NCBI GenBank assembly: GCA_024685285.1
Contig: JAIKVZ010000004.1
Span: forward strand, 1 to 48,926
From: Bacteroidales bacterium
GTDB taxonomy: Bacteria > Bacteroidota > Bacteroidia > Bacteroidales > P3
Direction of reading: 5' to 3'
DNA length: 48,926 nt
A program made the position numbers and the translations under genes. Below the pieces are notes generated by a model. It saw only the letters and a list, made by a program, of their open reading frames with translations, made no database searches and had not been told where the DNA came from. This document shows positions 8,238 to 17,037 of the stretch, piece by piece (positions within the stretch are counted from its first letter, which is position 1; every line of letters begins with the position of its first letter).

Positions 8238-8911
8238 TGTTGTGTTAGTTTTATCAGTTCATTAACGGTGGCGGGGTCGGTCTGCACAGTGCCATCGGGC
8301 ATGGTTGTTTTGCACGAACCGTGAACCTCGCGCACGCCAGTGAGTTGCATCAGTTGACGCACGTTGGCCGGAGTTACGCCTCCGCCAGCCATTACCTCAA
8401 CATGTGTGGCTCCTACCAAACCGGCAATTACCTCGGCTCCTTCCAAAGCTGTGGGTTTTTGGCCCGAGGTAAGCAGACGGGTGCAGCCGCAGTCGGCAAT
8501 GGCGTGCAGGGCGTCGAGAGGTGGTTGGTGAGCTTCGTCGAAAGCGCGGTGGAAGGTTACCTCCATACCGTTGGCAGCCTCCACGGCAAGGCGTGTGAGA
8601 CGAGTGTCGATAAGACCTTCGTAGGTAAGGAACCCCACCACTACGGCGGCGGCACCAAGGCGGCGGCAGGCTTCGATGGTGCTGATAATCTCGGCAACCT
8701 CGTCGGCATTGTAATAGAAATTACCTGCGCGCGGACGCACGAGCACATGGGTGCGCAACCCGAGCCGGCCTACACAGCATGCCACGTTGTCCATACTGGG
8801 GGTCAATCCGCCGCACGACAGGTCGCGGCAGAGCTCAATACGGTGTGCGCCACCAAGTTTTGCAGCCTCGGCCGATTGCAGCGATGCGGCGCATATTTCC
8901 ACATTAATCAT
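8234..8911 (-). CDS. cutC: CutC family protein
   Basis: 225 residues. CutC proteins are TIM-barrel cytoplasmic proteins historically linked to copper tolerance; the biochemical activity is unsettled. Seen: the conserved start INVEICAASLQSAEAAKLGGAHR (in shorter pieces: VEICA, GGAHRIELC), GGLTPS, VRPRAG, VTFHRAFDE, LTSGQ and VMAGGGVTPANV. The ATG at 8911 is chosen because it matches the family N-terminus and because the only -7 box (8916-8923) lies between it and the upstream ATG at 8938, so that longer form could not be made from this promoter. Only 4 bases separate the box from this ATG, implying a leaderless mRNA. It is the first gene of a two-gene unit with the downstream transglutaminase lipoprotein (ATGA overlap). 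Confidence 0.88.
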   Translation of the reverse strand: MINVEICAASLQSAEAAKLGGAHRIELCRDLSCGGLTPSMDNVACCVGRLGLRTHVLVRPRAGNFYYNADEVAEIISTIEACRRLGAAAVVVGFLTYEGLIDTRLTRLAVEAANGMEVTFHRAFDEAHQPPLDALHAIADCGCTRLLTSGQKPTALEGAEVIAGLVGATHVEVMAGGGVTPANVRQLMQLTGVREVHGSCKTTMPDGTVQTDPATVNELIKLTQQ

Positions 8912-8914
8912 GTT

Positions 8915-8923
8915 GCAAAAATA
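8915..8923 (-). promoter_or_regulatory. -7 box of cutC (TATTTTTGC), leaderless spacing
   Basis: Perfect TAnnTTTG on the minus strand with only four bases between its G (8916) and the cutC ATG (8911). Confidence 0.7.
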
Positions 8924-8944
8924 CATTTTTTTTTGCACATATTG

Positions 8945-9004
8945 AAAAAAATATCTAAAAAAGCCGAAAACATTGACTTTCTGGAAGTTCTGATGTTTTC
9001 GGCT
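8945..9004 (-). terminator. Intrinsic terminator of the SIMPL gene
   Basis: AGCCGAAAACAT at 8962-8973 is perfectly complementary to ATGTTTTCGGCT at 8993-9004 (12-bp stem, 19-base loop with some inner pairing). On the minus strand the stem is followed by a T-rich run (TTTTTAGATATTTTTTT). It ends the SIMPL transcript just before the cutC promoter. Confidence 0.75.
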
Positions 9005-9040
9005 AAGCTGTTCTGATTGTCAGCCAGTTAAGGTTGGAGA

Positions 9041-9748
9041 TTATCGTAGATAGTACTCCACGGTGGTCACCACGCGAATCTTTTTCACCTGGGGGGTGTT
9101 TTCATCGAGGTCCTCAACCTCGAAGTAGCCTTGCGAGGCGGTGCGCATTTTGCCTATGCGGCTGTGGCTGTTTTTGGCAAATTCGTTGGCGGCTACACGT
9201 GCGTTCTCGAGGCTTTCGGCAATCATCGAGGGCTTAATGTCGTTGAGTCCCAGATACTGGTAGTCGGCCCAAGTGCTGGCCAGTATGTTCTGGTTAACCA
9301 GGTCGGTCTCGAGGGTCTGTTGCAGTTTGCGCACCAGGTCGAGGTTTTTGGTGAAGACAGTGACTGTTTGGCTGGCATTGTAGCGGAAGGGAATCTGGTT
9401 CGGGTTGCTGGCCCACGAGTAGCGGTCTTCGTAGCTGGCGTTGCCAACCTTTATTTCATCTTCGGTGAAGCCGGCATCGCGCAAGTGTTTTACTATAACG
9501 TCGTTGTTTTGGCGGACGGTGGTGCGTAACTCGGCCAGCGAGTTACTCTTCTCGCCGTAGTTGATGCGCCATACAACGCGGTCGGCGGGCACCTCTTTCT
9601 CGCATAGGCCGCGCACTTTAACCGTGTTGTCGAATGATTTGAGTGTGCGCACAGCACACACAGCCATCAGGCCCAGAACCAAGGCTGCCAGCACTATGCT
9701 GGTACCCAAAATGTAGTTTTTCTTGAATGGGATTTGGCTTCCTTTCAT
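9041..9748 (-). CDS. SIMPL (DUF541) domain protein, membrane-anchored
   Basis: 235 residues. An N-terminal membrane anchor (about residues 12-36, ILGTSIVLAALVLGLMAVCAV) is followed by a SIMPL/DUF541 domain: the opening VKVRGLCEKEVPADRVVW, the middle GFTEDEIKVGNASYEDRY, and SLENARVAANEFAK near the end. SIMPL proteins are periplasmic or surface proteins of little-known function; some bind partner kinases or aid outer-membrane integrity. It has its own terminator and is divergent from the gene at 9940. A weak -7-like TAATTTTA lies at 9782-9775 on the minus strand. Monocistronic by appearance. Confidence 0.8.
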   Translation of the reverse strand: MKGSQIPFKKNYILGTSIVLAALVLGLMAVCAVRTLKSFDNTVKVRGLCEKEVPADRVVWRINYGEKSNSLAELRTTVRQNNDVIVKHLRDAGFTEDEIKVGNASYEDRYSWASNPNQIPFRYNASQTVTVFTKNLDLVRKLQQTLETDLVNQNILASTWADYQYLGLNDIKPSMIAESLENARVAANEFAKNSHSRIGKMRTASQGYFEVEDLDENTPQVKKIRVVTTVEYYLR

Positions 9749-9866
9749 GTTGTTGAGATTTTTTGATGTTAGTGTAAAATTAACGCCGAAGCCTCTCGAT
9801 TATTGCATGAAGCGCCAAAAAAAATACTGCGAGAGTATTTTTTTTTGCCAAATCAAAAAAAAAACG

Positions 9867-9875
9867 TATCTTTGC
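9867..9875 (+). promoter_or_regulatory. -7 box (TATCTTTGC) for the secreted-unknown/uvrA unit
   Basis: It matches TAnnTTTG and lies 65 bases before the ATG at 9940, in an A/T-rich stretch with long A runs. Confidence 0.65.
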
Positions 9876-9939
9876 AGACGCGTTATGACCCGAAGCGAAA
9901 GGTCGACGTAATGTTTTTGAAATTAGTAACATATTGGAT

Positions 9940-11466
9940 ATGAAGATTATGAAGAAATTATTATTGGCTCTGTTCTGCTTAGCAGCAGGCACCATGGCCA
10001 TGGCGCAGGGCGCCATACCCGTCACCTTCGGCCAGCCGGCCGACAACTATTCTGCCCGCCAAGCCGAGCAGACGATTTATTTGGGCGAGTACAAGACCTA
10101 TACTTGCGTGGCCATCCGTGCCGTCAGCAGCCGCGGAAAAGAGGGCGAACTGACAGTGGCTCTGGTTGACGGAGATATGCGCATACAGCGCCGCGTGACG
10201 ATACCCAACTCAAAGAAACTCGACCTCCTTTCGGCTCGTCTTGACCACGGCCTCGCATCGCTCATACTGGTGAATAGCGACGACAAGAAGTTGTTGCAGA
10301 TTTTCACCGTTTTAATCAATGTGGAGACAATGCAGATGGTATCGGCCGAAGACCTGATACACCCCCTGCCCGTGGGTTTGCAGGAGCTCTACCGCATTGA
10401 GCTGAGCAGAAAAGATCAGCCATACTATTGGGCCGCCTCGTCGCCCGACGGTGCCTATGCAGCCCTCGTGGTGGTGATTTCTAACAGGGAAAAGGGCGAG
10501 TATACCGCCACCGAGGTCTGCCTCGACCGTATGCTCAACCGCGTATGGGAACACCGCGAAGATGTAGGCTCCATAGGTCAGCTGGCCGTTACCAACGACG
10601 GCATTGCATACTCCCTTGGTTTCGAAACCCCTGCCCCGGGCGAGACTAACTTCACCGTGTGTGAAATGGGCATTGCCGGCGTCAGCAAATATACTTTTGG
10701 TGGCAATATGGGCGAAGTTTTACGCGCGAGCATAATCAACGTTACTGGTGGCCGTTTGATAGCTGGCGGCACAATCAAGAGCGATAAGTCGACCAAGAAA
10801 AACGATTACTGTTCTGGCGTGTTCGGACTGGCATTCGACCTCAAGTCCAAAGCCCTCGCCGGCAACATCAGTGTGCGTCCTTTCCAGAACGAGGACATCT
10901 GTGTGCTCACCAACAAGAGTACCAAGAAGAGCTTAAAACAGGATTATATTAAGAACGAGATAGAGTACATCGGCTCTGCTCCCACTTCGTGGGGCGGGGC
11001 TATGGCTTTTGGAACCACAGAGACACGTAAAGTGACTGACGAGGACGGCATAGCCACCGAGACCAAATACTGCCTTGGCATACATATTTTTGCTGTTGGT
11101 AGCGACGGCACCGTGATGTGGACGCGAAACGTGCGCCGCAACGACTTCCAGGTGCTCGACGATATCTACCTCAACGCTATGCTGATTTCGTCAGAAAGCG
11201 AGGTGGGCCTCCTGAAATGCGAAAGCCCCAAGTTCCCGGCAACTTACAACATCACCAAACCCGCCAAGAAACTACGCATGGGCACTGGCAAAAACAACTT
11301 GGTATGCTACCGCATAAACCGTGACGGTGAAACCACGAAAGTCATACTTGCCACCAAGAACAAACTCATGCCAGTCGGCACACCCTATCCCAAAGCCGAT
11401 GGAGGCTGGTGGTTCCTGGTTGGTTTGGACAATAAAATCCGCATAGGTGACATCAGACTGCAGTGA
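9940..11466 (+). CDS. Secreted protein of unknown function
   Basis: 508 residues from ATG 9940; an ATG at 9949 is an equal alternative (MKKLLLALFCLAAGTMAMAQ would then open the protein). The signal peptide with an AMAQ cleavage end is clear. The mature protein is beta-rich with recurring short strands and turns (VALVDGDMRIQRRV, YAALVVVISNREKGEY, GTVMWTRNVRRNDFQVLDDIYLN), which would suit a beta-propeller-like fold, but I see no definite motif and no family. No T9SS tail: it ends KIRIGDIRLQ. Its TGA overlaps the GTG of uvrA by 4 bases, so the two are translationally coupled. Functional linkage with DNA repair is not implied by the sequence. Confidence 0.7.
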   Translation: MKIMKKLLLALFCLAAGTMAMAQGAIPVTFGQPADNYSARQAEQTIYLGEYKTYTCVAIRAVSSRGKEGELTVALVDGDMRIQRRVTIPNSKKLDLLSARLDHGLASLILVNSDDKKLLQIFTVLINVETMQMVSAEDLIHPLPVGLQELYRIELSRKDQPYYWAASSPDGAYAALVVVISNREKGEYTATEVCLDRMLNRVWEHREDVGSIGQLAVTNDGIAYSLGFETPAPGETNFTVCEMGIAGVSKYTFGGNMGEVLRASIINVTGGRLIAGGTIKSDKSTKKNDYCSGVFGLAFDLKSKALAGNISVRPFQNEDICVLTNKSTKKSLKQDYIKNEIEYIGSAPTSWGGAMAFGTTETRKVTDEDGIATETKYCLGIHIFAVGSDGTVMWTRNVRRNDFQVLDDIYLNAMLISSESEVGLLKCESPKFPATYNITKPAKKLRMGTGKNNLVCYRINRDGETTKVILATKNKLMPVGTPYPKADGGWWFLVGLDNKIRIGDIRLQ

Positions 11467-14285
11467 AAAACATCGAGATTAAGGGTGCTCGAGTCAACAA
11501 CCTGAAAAACATCGACGTGACACTGCCGGCTGGGAAGTTGGTGGTTGTCACTGGTCTTAGTGGCAGCGGCAAGTCGAGTCTGGCATTCGATACCCTCTAT
11601 GCCGAGGGTCAGCGTCGTTACATTGAGAGCCTTAGCACCTATGCCCGTCAGTTCCTTGGCCGTATGACCAAGCCAGATGTGGACTATATTCACGGTCTTG
11701 CACCTGCTGTGGCTATTGAGCAGAAGGTCAATACAAGCAATCCGCGTTCAACAGTAGGCACCTCAACCGAAATCTATGAGTACCTGAAACTGCTCTATGC
11801 CCGTGTGGGACGCACATATTCGCCTGTGAGCGGCACCGAGGTCCGGCGCCATTCGGTGAGCGACGTAGTCGACTTCATTTACTCTATGTCCGAGGGCACA
11901 AGGACAATGATACTCGCTCCGCTCGAAGCCACGACTGAGCGTCCAATACGCTCACAGCTCGAGATTCTGGCTCAAGAAGGCTATGTGCGAGTGATGATAA
12001 AAGGCTCGGTGTCGCGCATTGATGATGTTCTCTCGTCGAAACAAAACATAGCCGACAACGACTGCAACTTGCTGGTAGACCGCATTGATGTGCGTCCAAC
12101 CGACGACGAGCAGGTGGCAAGGGTGGGGGAGTCGGTGCAGACGGCCTTTTTCGAGGGACGCGGCAGCTGCTTGGTGGCCACAACAGACCCCGGTAACGAA
12201 GCCGGTGAGTTGCAATTTCATGCGTTCAGTAACCGTTTCGAGGCCGATGGCATCACCTTCGAGAAGCCCAACCCCAACTTCTTCTCGTTCAACAACCCCT
12301 ACGGCGCCTGCCCTGTATGCCAAGGCTATGGCAGCGTGATAGGTATCGACGAGGACATAGTGGTGCCAAACAAATCGCTGTCGATATACGACGATGCCAT
12401 AGTGTGCTGGCGCGGCGACAAAATGGTCGATGCCAAACGCGAATTCATACGCCATGCGGCAGTCATCGACTTCCCGATACACACCCCCTACTACCAACTC
12501 ACCGAGCAGCAGCTTGATGTGCTGTGGCATGGCGACGGCGTTTGGGAGGGTATCGACGGTTTCTTTAAATGGATTGAAAGCCAGGCCTACAAAATACAGT
12601 ACCGCGTCATGCTTTCGCGCTACCGCGGCAAGTCGGTGTGTCCCTCTTGCAAAGGACACCGTCTGCGCAAAGACGCCTCATACGTCAAGGTGTGCGGCAA
12701 AGCCATCACCGAGTTGGTCGATATGGACATCAACCATTTGGCCCTGTGGGTCGAAGCTATCTCACAACCCGACGGCGGCCTCACTCAGCATGAGTTGGCA
12801 ATGACAGAGCGCATACGCACCGAGCTCCGCAACCGTGTGGGATATCTGCTCGACGTGGGTTTGGGCTACTTGACCCTCGCACGCCAGTCCAATACCCTCT
12901 CCGGCGGCGAGAGCCAGCGCATAAACCTGGCCACATCCCTCGGCAGCTCGCTGGTGGGCTCCATGTATATCCTCGACGAGCCATCCATAGGCCTGCACAG
13001 CCGCGACACCGAGCGCCTCATAAAAGTGTTGCGGCAACTGCGCGACTTGGGCAATACCGTGATTGTGGTCGAACACGACGAAGACATTATACGGGCTGCC
13101 GACTATCTGCTCGACATAGGCCCCGGAGCCGGCCGCCTTGGTGGCGAAGTGGTTTTTGCCGGCCAGGTGACCCCTGAGGTCGAAGCCTCGTTCAAAGGCA
13201 GCCTTACACTCGACTACCTGTCCCATCGGCGCAGCATCGCAGTGCCAGCCTCACGTCGGCCATGGCGCGACCGCATAGCCATCAAAGGAGCCTACTGCAA
13301 CAACCTCAACCACATCGATGTCGACATACCGTTGGGTGTGCTTACCGTGGTCACCGGCGTGAGCGGATCAGGCAAAACTTCGCTTGTAAAATCGGTGCTC
13401 TATGATGTGCTCAGCAAACGTTTCGAGGGCAGCGATGACTACATAGGACGCTGCGAAGCCTTTGGTGGCGACCTGCGCCGTCTAAGCGGGGTGGTGCTTG
13501 TCGACCAGAACCCCATAGGCCGCTCCACGCGAAGCAACCCCGCTACCTACATCAAAGCCTACGACGAGATACGCCAGCTCTATGCTTCACAACCTTTGGC
13601 CAAAGCTCGTGGCTATAAGGCCGGCTACTTCTCCTTCAATGTCGAGGGAGGTCGTTGCGACGCCTGCGAGGGCGAGGGCTACATCACAGTCTCTATGCAG
13701 TTCATGTCCGACGTACACTTGGTGTGCGACGAGTGCCACGGTACCCGTTTCAAGGACGAGACCCTCGAGGTGCTTTACAATGGCAAGAACATCAGCGAGG
13801 TGCTCGACATGACCGTCGACCAGGCCATAGAATTCTTCGCCTCGGCAGAGCCGCAGCCCACAGCAGTGATCACGCGCCTGCAACCTTTGCACGATGTTGG
13901 CTTGGGCTACCTCAAACTTGGGCAGTCGTCCAGTTCCCTCTCTGGAGGCGAGGCCCAGCGTATAAAATTGGCCTCCTATTTAGTCAAAGGCGAAGCCGAA
14001 AGCCCCAAGATGTTTATTTTCGACGAACCCTCCACAGGCTTGCACTTCCACGATATACAGAAACTAATCACAGCATTCGATCGCCTTGTCGAGCGCGGTC
14101 ACACCATAGTAGTCATCGAACACCACCACGACATCATAAAAGTGGCCGACTGGGTGATAGACATGGGTCCCGAGGGAGGCGACCGCGGCGGCAAAGTCGT
14201 CTTTGCCGGCACACCCGAGCAGCTGGCAACATGCACCGGCTCCTACACCGCCCGTTTCTTAGCCGAAAAGTTAAAAGACAAATAA
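11463..14285 (+). CDS. uvrA: UvrABC excinuclease subunit A (first copy)
   Basis: 940 residues, GTG start overlapping the upstream TGA. UvrA is the dimeric ABC-type ATPase that finds bulky DNA lesions and loads UvrB in nucleotide excision repair. Seen: two ATPase heads, with Walker A GLSGSGKSS (residues ~31-39) and GVSGSGKTS; signatures LSGGESQRINLA and LSGGEAQRIKLA; Walker B/D-loop YILDEPSIGLH and FIFDEPSTGLH; zinc modules CPVCQGYG, CPSCKGHR, and C-terminal CDACEGEG...CDECHG. Length is normal. A second uvrA lies 2.7 kb downstream (17038-19881). The copy here uses mainly C/G-ending codons and is expressed with the upstream secreted protein. Confidence 0.95.
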   Translation: MKNIEIKGARVNNLKNIDVTLPAGKLVVVTGLSGSGKSSLAFDTLYAEGQRRYIESLSTYARQFLGRMTKPDVDYIHGLAPAVAIEQKVNTSNPRSTVGTSTEIYEYLKLLYARVGRTYSPVSGTEVRRHSVSDVVDFIYSMSEGTRTMILAPLEATTERPIRSQLEILAQEGYVRVMIKGSVSRIDDVLSSKQNIADNDCNLLVDRIDVRPTDDEQVARVGESVQTAFFEGRGSCLVATTDPGNEAGELQFHAFSNRFEADGITFEKPNPNFFSFNNPYGACPVCQGYGSVIGIDEDIVVPNKSLSIYDDAIVCWRGDKMVDAKREFIRHAAVIDFPIHTPYYQLTEQQLDVLWHGDGVWEGIDGFFKWIESQAYKIQYRVMLSRYRGKSVCPSCKGHRLRKDASYVKVCGKAITELVDMDINHLALWVEAISQPDGGLTQHELAMTERIRTELRNRVGYLLDVGLGYLTLARQSNTLSGGESQRINLATSLGSSLVGSMYILDEPSIGLHSRDTERLIKVLRQLRDLGNTVIVVEHDEDIIRAADYLLDIGPGAGRLGGEVVFAGQVTPEVEASFKGSLTLDYLSHRRSIAVPASRRPWRDRIAIKGAYCNNLNHIDVDIPLGVLTVVTGVSGSGKTSLVKSVLYDVLSKRFEGSDDYIGRCEAFGGDLRRLSGVVLVDQNPIGRSTRSNPATYIKAYDEIRQLYASQPLAKARGYKAGYFSFNVEGGRCDACEGEGYITVSMQFMSDVHLVCDECHGTRFKDETLEVLYNGKNISEVLDMTVDQAIEFFASAEPQPTAVITRLQPLHDVGLGYLKLGQSSSSLSGGEAQRIKLASYLVKGEAESPKMFIFDEPSTGLHFHDIQKLITAFDRLVERGHTIVVIEHHHDIIKVADWVIDMGPEGGDRGGKVVFAGTPEQLATCTGSYTARFLAEKLKDK

Positions 14286-14319
14286 TTTCGCGATGTCTCG
14301 GGAATGGTCGGTTGAATAC

Positions 14320-14724
14320 CTATCCCATTACATCCCAGAACACTTGGGGCAGGTAGACATTGGCCAGCGTTGAGGCTTCCTTGAACAGCGGGGCCACCTC
14401 CTGCGGGGTGTAGCCGGCTATGCCGCAGCCCACGGCAGTGACGAGGAAGGTGAGCTCTGGATGTTGTTCGGCACAAGACGTGAAACGCTCCACGGCTTTC
14501 TTCAGTGCGGCTTCGCCCTCCATGGTGGGCAGGGCGTAGGTGCGCCCGGTGAGACCCTCGCCGACACCCCATTCGGCACCGAAATTCTTGTGAGCGAACC
14601 ATGCCGCCCCGCCGCCGTGCATACCCTGCACGTTGCTTCCAAACACAAACACCTCGCTGTCGGCCAGTTTCCGCACGTTGTCGGAGGCTACGCGGCGACC
14701 GTTTACCACATACCTGTTTTCCAT
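14320..14724 (-). CDS. A1S_2505-like small phage-type protein
   Basis: 134 residues from the ATG at 14724, preferred over the ATG at 14748 because the -7 box ends at 14759, leaving a 34-base gap. The sequence EVFVFGSNVQGMHGGGAAWFA, the central GEGLTGRTYALPTMEG, the C-terminal FLVTAVGCGIAGYTPQEVAPLF and NVYLPQVF match the family often labelled A1S_2505 phage non-structural protein, which has a macro-domain-like pattern (GSN, GGGAA, GCGIAGY). Macro folds bind ADP-ribose derivatives; activity here is unknown. It is convergent with uvrA (34 bases between the stops) and stands alone; no other phage gene is adjacent. Confidence 0.7.
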   Translation of the reverse strand: MENRYVVNGRRVASDNVRKLADSEVFVFGSNVQGMHGGGAAWFAHKNFGAEWGVGEGLTGRTYALPTMEGEAALKKAVERFTSCAEQHPELTFLVTAVGCGIAGYTPQEVAPLFKEASTLANVYLPQVFWDVMG

Positions 14725-14757
14725 GTCAGTTGCTGTTTTTTGTCTCAAGTTCGATTT

Positions 14758-14766
14758 GCAAATTTA
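14758..14766 (-). promoter_or_regulatory. -7 box (TAAATTTGC) of the A1S_2505-like gene
   Basis: Perfect TAnnTTTG on the minus strand, 34 bases before the ATG at 14724. Confidence 0.65.
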
Positions 14767-14853
14767 CGACTTTTTGCCGAAACTTGCAAGCCCGAAAGTT
14801 TAAAATTGCCAAGTGTTTGAAAGTCAACAAGTTGCGTAATGTAATGTAATTTG

Positions 14854-14921
14854 CTGGATTTCAGATATATAGACGGGTTAGGTTCGGGTTAAGGTCGGGT
14901 TGAGGTCGGGTAGGGTTCGGC
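14854..14921 (-). repeat. 11-bp-unit dispersed repeat, copy B
   Basis: On the minus strand the units read GCCGAACCCTA, CCCGACCTCAA, CCCGACCTTAA, CCCGAACCTAA (14921 down to 14878), then CCC, a spacer, and CTGAAATCCAG (14864-14854). The 44-base core differs from copy D at one base. Here it lies in a divergent promoter region, with the opposite orientation to the other three copies. Confidence 0.85.
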
Positions 14922-15091
14922 GGTGACGGCCCTTGACTGCACCAAACCCCGATGTTACTGCGTCTTTGCTTTGGTTTTCAACCATTTGTAGCAATGTTTA
15001 AAACAGAATTATCATCGAGGGTATACAACTTCTGAACAGTCGGGATTTTTTGGTTGGAGTTTTTTATTTCTTCCGTTTCGGAAAAAGGTTG

Positions 15092-15100
15092 TATCTTTGC
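15092..15100 (+). promoter_or_regulatory. -7 box (TATCTTTGC) for the membrane protein/mnmE unit
   Basis: TAnnTTTG 25 bases before the ATG at 15125. Confidence 0.7.
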
Positions 15101-15124
15101 ACTGTTTTTAATGGGTATAGTTTT

Positions 15125-15622
15125 ATGGACGAACAACACTACATCAAGAAGATAAGGTCTGCCGCGGCGGTGTCGCTGTGGGCTTCGGTGGGTCTGGGAA
15201 TTGTCACGGCCCTCTACTATTTCGCCAGTAAATACCGTTTTTACGCGTCGGACTACACTGTGCGCTGGATGACCATCGCGGCCACTGTGCTGGCCGTGCT
15301 GGCGGTGGGTATGACCCTGCTGACCCTGCGCCGCCAGGTGCCGGCGTTGCGCCAAGCCTCGGGGCTTGACCGCAAACTCAAAGGCTATGCCTCTATGGTG
15401 GCCAACGTGTATGGCACGCTGCTGTTTGTGGTTGCGGTGTTGTGCGCGGCGGTGGTGCTAACCAACCGCAATGTGCTTTTTATGCTGGTCATGGTGGTTG
15501 CCATGGTGATGTTTTTGGCCTATCCCAATCCTTACCGTGTCAAGCACGACCTGGGGCTCACCGACGAGCAGATGAGCTCGCTCTATGGCGATAAATACCT
15601 GCCTGCCAATGATGAGCAATGA
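15125..15622 (+). CDS. Small four-helix membrane protein, uncharacterised
   Basis: 165 residues from ATG 15125; earlier in-frame starts precede the promoter box. Four hydrophobic segments (about residues 13-33, 45-66, 95-117, 119-136) separated by basic loops. The C-terminal tail GLTDEQMSSLYGDKYLPANDEQ is polar and probably cytoplasmic. I recognise no family. The stop overlaps the mnmE start region by 11-14 bases, so the genes are co-transcribed and mnmE translation is likely coupled to this gene. Confidence 0.7.
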   Translation: MDEQHYIKKIRSAAAVSLWASVGLGIVTALYYFASKYRFYASDYTVRWMTIAATVLAVLAVGMTLLTLRRQVPALRQASGLDRKLKGYASMVANVYGTLLFVVAVLCAAVVLTNRNVLFMLVMVVAMVMFLAYPNPYRVKHDLGLTDEQMSSLYGDKYLPANDEQ

Positions 15623-16934
15623 CACTATTGCCGCTGTTGCGACCCCTGCCGGCACCGGTGGCATTGCGATGGTACGCCTGTCGGGTCCGCAGGCTGTGGC
15701 TATTGTGCAGCCATGCATAGCCGTCGCAATAAGCGAGCCGCGCAAGGCCGTGCTCTCTACTTTTGCCACGGGCGAGGGCGTTATCGACGAGGTGGTTGTA
15801 ACATTCTACCGCGCTCCGCACTCGTATACGGGCGAGGACGTTGTTGAACTTTCGTGCCATGGGTCGCTCTATGTGCAGCAGGCCATCCTGGGGCACCTTA
15901 TTTCCCTCGGAGCCCGTTTGGCCGAGCCGGGCGAGTTTACGCGCCGTGCCTTTGTGAACGGCAAGCTCGACCTCTCTCAGGCCGAGGCTGTGGCCGACCT
16001 AATTGACGCGGCAACTCCTGCACAACACCGTCTGGCGGTTAGTCAGTTGCGCGGCGGCTATGCACGCGAGCTGGCTGGCCTGCGCCAGAGGCTGATAGAC
16101 CTGACGTCGCTGCTTGAACTGGAGTTGGATTTCTCTCAGGAGGATGTGGCGTTTGCCGACCGCGGCGAGCTGCTGGCCACAGCCCGCGAGTTGGCCACAA
16201 GTGTCAATTCGCTACTGGACTCTTTTGCCCTCGGCAATGCCTTGAAGCAGGGTGTACCGGTGGCTATCACGGGCAGTCCCAATGTGGGTAAATCGTCGCT
16301 GCTCAACGCTTTGCTGCATGACGACCGCGCTATAGTCTCGCCCATTCCGGGCACTACACGCGACTGTGTCGAGGGTCTACTCACCGTGGGAGGCATCACG
16401 TTCCGCCTCATAGACACTGCCGGCCTGCGCGATACCGCCGACGAGGTGGAACGCTTGGGCATTGAGCGTAGCCATCGAGTCTGCAACGAGGCTATGATTG
16501 TGTTGCATGTGGCCGACTCGACCGGTAACATACAGCCTACAGAGCCTCCACACGACGGCCGCCGCCACCTGTTAGTACTTAACAAGTGTGACCTTGGCAC
16601 GCTCCCGGTGCCCCCTGCCTACGAGGGTAGCGCAGTGTCAGTGTCGGCCCTTACGGGTTATGGTATCGAAGAACTTAAACAGTTGATGGCCAGTGCTGTG
16701 AGTAGTGAGTCTGTGGGTAATGCACTGCTTACCAATGTGCGGCATCGTGATGCACTACTGCGTGTGAGCCGGGCTTTGAATGCTGTGGCCGAGGGGCTGG
16801 CGGCAGAAGTGCCTGCCGATTTGGTTGCTATTGACCTGCGCGATGCGTTGCACCACCTTGGTACGGTTACTGGCGAGGTCACTACCGACGAGGTGCTCGG
16901 CAATATCTTCTCGCGTTTCTGCGTCGGTAAGTAG
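15609..16934 (+). CDS. mnmE: tRNA uridine-5-carboxymethylaminomethyl modification GTPase MnmE
   Basis: 441 residues (start ATG 15609 or the adjacent ATG 15612). With MnmG it makes the cmnm5 or related modification at wobble U34 of tRNAs, including tRNA-Gln(UUG). Seen: N-terminal tetrahydrofolate-binding domain (TIAAVATPAGTGGIAMVRLSG), helical domain, an inserted G domain with G1 GSPNVGKSS, the PGTTRD loop, DTAGLRDTADEVERLGIERS, NKCDL and SALTG, and the terminal FCVGK containing the invariant Cys. The start overlaps the upstream membrane gene. A strong hairpin-T terminator follows at 16948. Confidence 0.95.
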   Translation: MMSNDTIAAVATPAGTGGIAMVRLSGPQAVAIVQPCIAVAISEPRKAVLSTFATGEGVIDEVVVTFYRAPHSYTGEDVVELSCHGSLYVQQAILGHLISLGARLAEPGEFTRRAFVNGKLDLSQAEAVADLIDAATPAQHRLAVSQLRGGYARELAGLRQRLIDLTSLLELELDFSQEDVAFADRGELLATARELATSVNSLLDSFALGNALKQGVPVAITGSPNVGKSSLLNALLHDDRAIVSPIPGTTRDCVEGLLTVGGITFRLIDTAGLRDTADEVERLGIERSHRVCNEAMIVLHVADSTGNIQPTEPPHDGRRHLLVLNKCDLGTLPVPPAYEGSAVSVSALTGYGIEELKQLMASAVSSESVGNALLTNVRHRDALLRVSRALNAVAEGLAAEVPADLVAIDLRDALHHLGTVTGEVTTDEVLGNIFSRFCVGK

Positions 16935-16947
16935 GTATTTGCCTGGC

Positions 16948-16979
16948 CGAAAAAATGAGCCGGATGGCTAATTTTTTCG
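16948..16979 (+). terminator. Intrinsic terminator of mnmE
   Basis: CGAAAAAATgAGCC at 16948-16961 pairs with GGCTaATTTTTTCG at 16966-16979 (13 of 14 pairs, loop GGAT). The A/T arms supply the U-run. Confidence 0.75.
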
Positions 16980-16999
16980 TATATGTTGTTTTTTTTTGC

Positions 17000-17028
17000 T
17001 ATTTTTGCACCTCCGTTATCTGACGGAG
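17000..17028 (+). promoter_or_regulatory. Promoter of the second uvrA with a 5'-end hairpin
   Basis: -7 box TATTTTTGC at 17000-17008. CTCCGT at 17011-17016 pairs with ACGGAG at 17023-17028 (6-base loop), so the transcript should begin at or in a small hairpin, 10 bases before the ATG at 17038. Confidence 0.65.
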
Positions 17029-17037
17029 TTTTATGGC

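Larger units (their letters stand above)
14725..15124. other. 400-base divergent intergenic region
   Basis: It holds the minus promoter at 14758-14766, repeat copy B (14854-14921), and the plus promoter at 15092-15100. The stretch 14925-15085 shows no gene or strong hairpin that I can support. Confidence 0.6.

Noticed and set aside
9774..9783. TAATTTTA as promoter of the SIMPL gene
   Set aside because: The final G of TAnnTTTG is A and no -33 box is visible; mentioned only in the gene entry.
14833..14852. GTAAT pentamer triplet (GTAATGTAATGTAATT)
   Set aside because: Only three short units and no second copy in the window; likely chance in AT-rich DNA.
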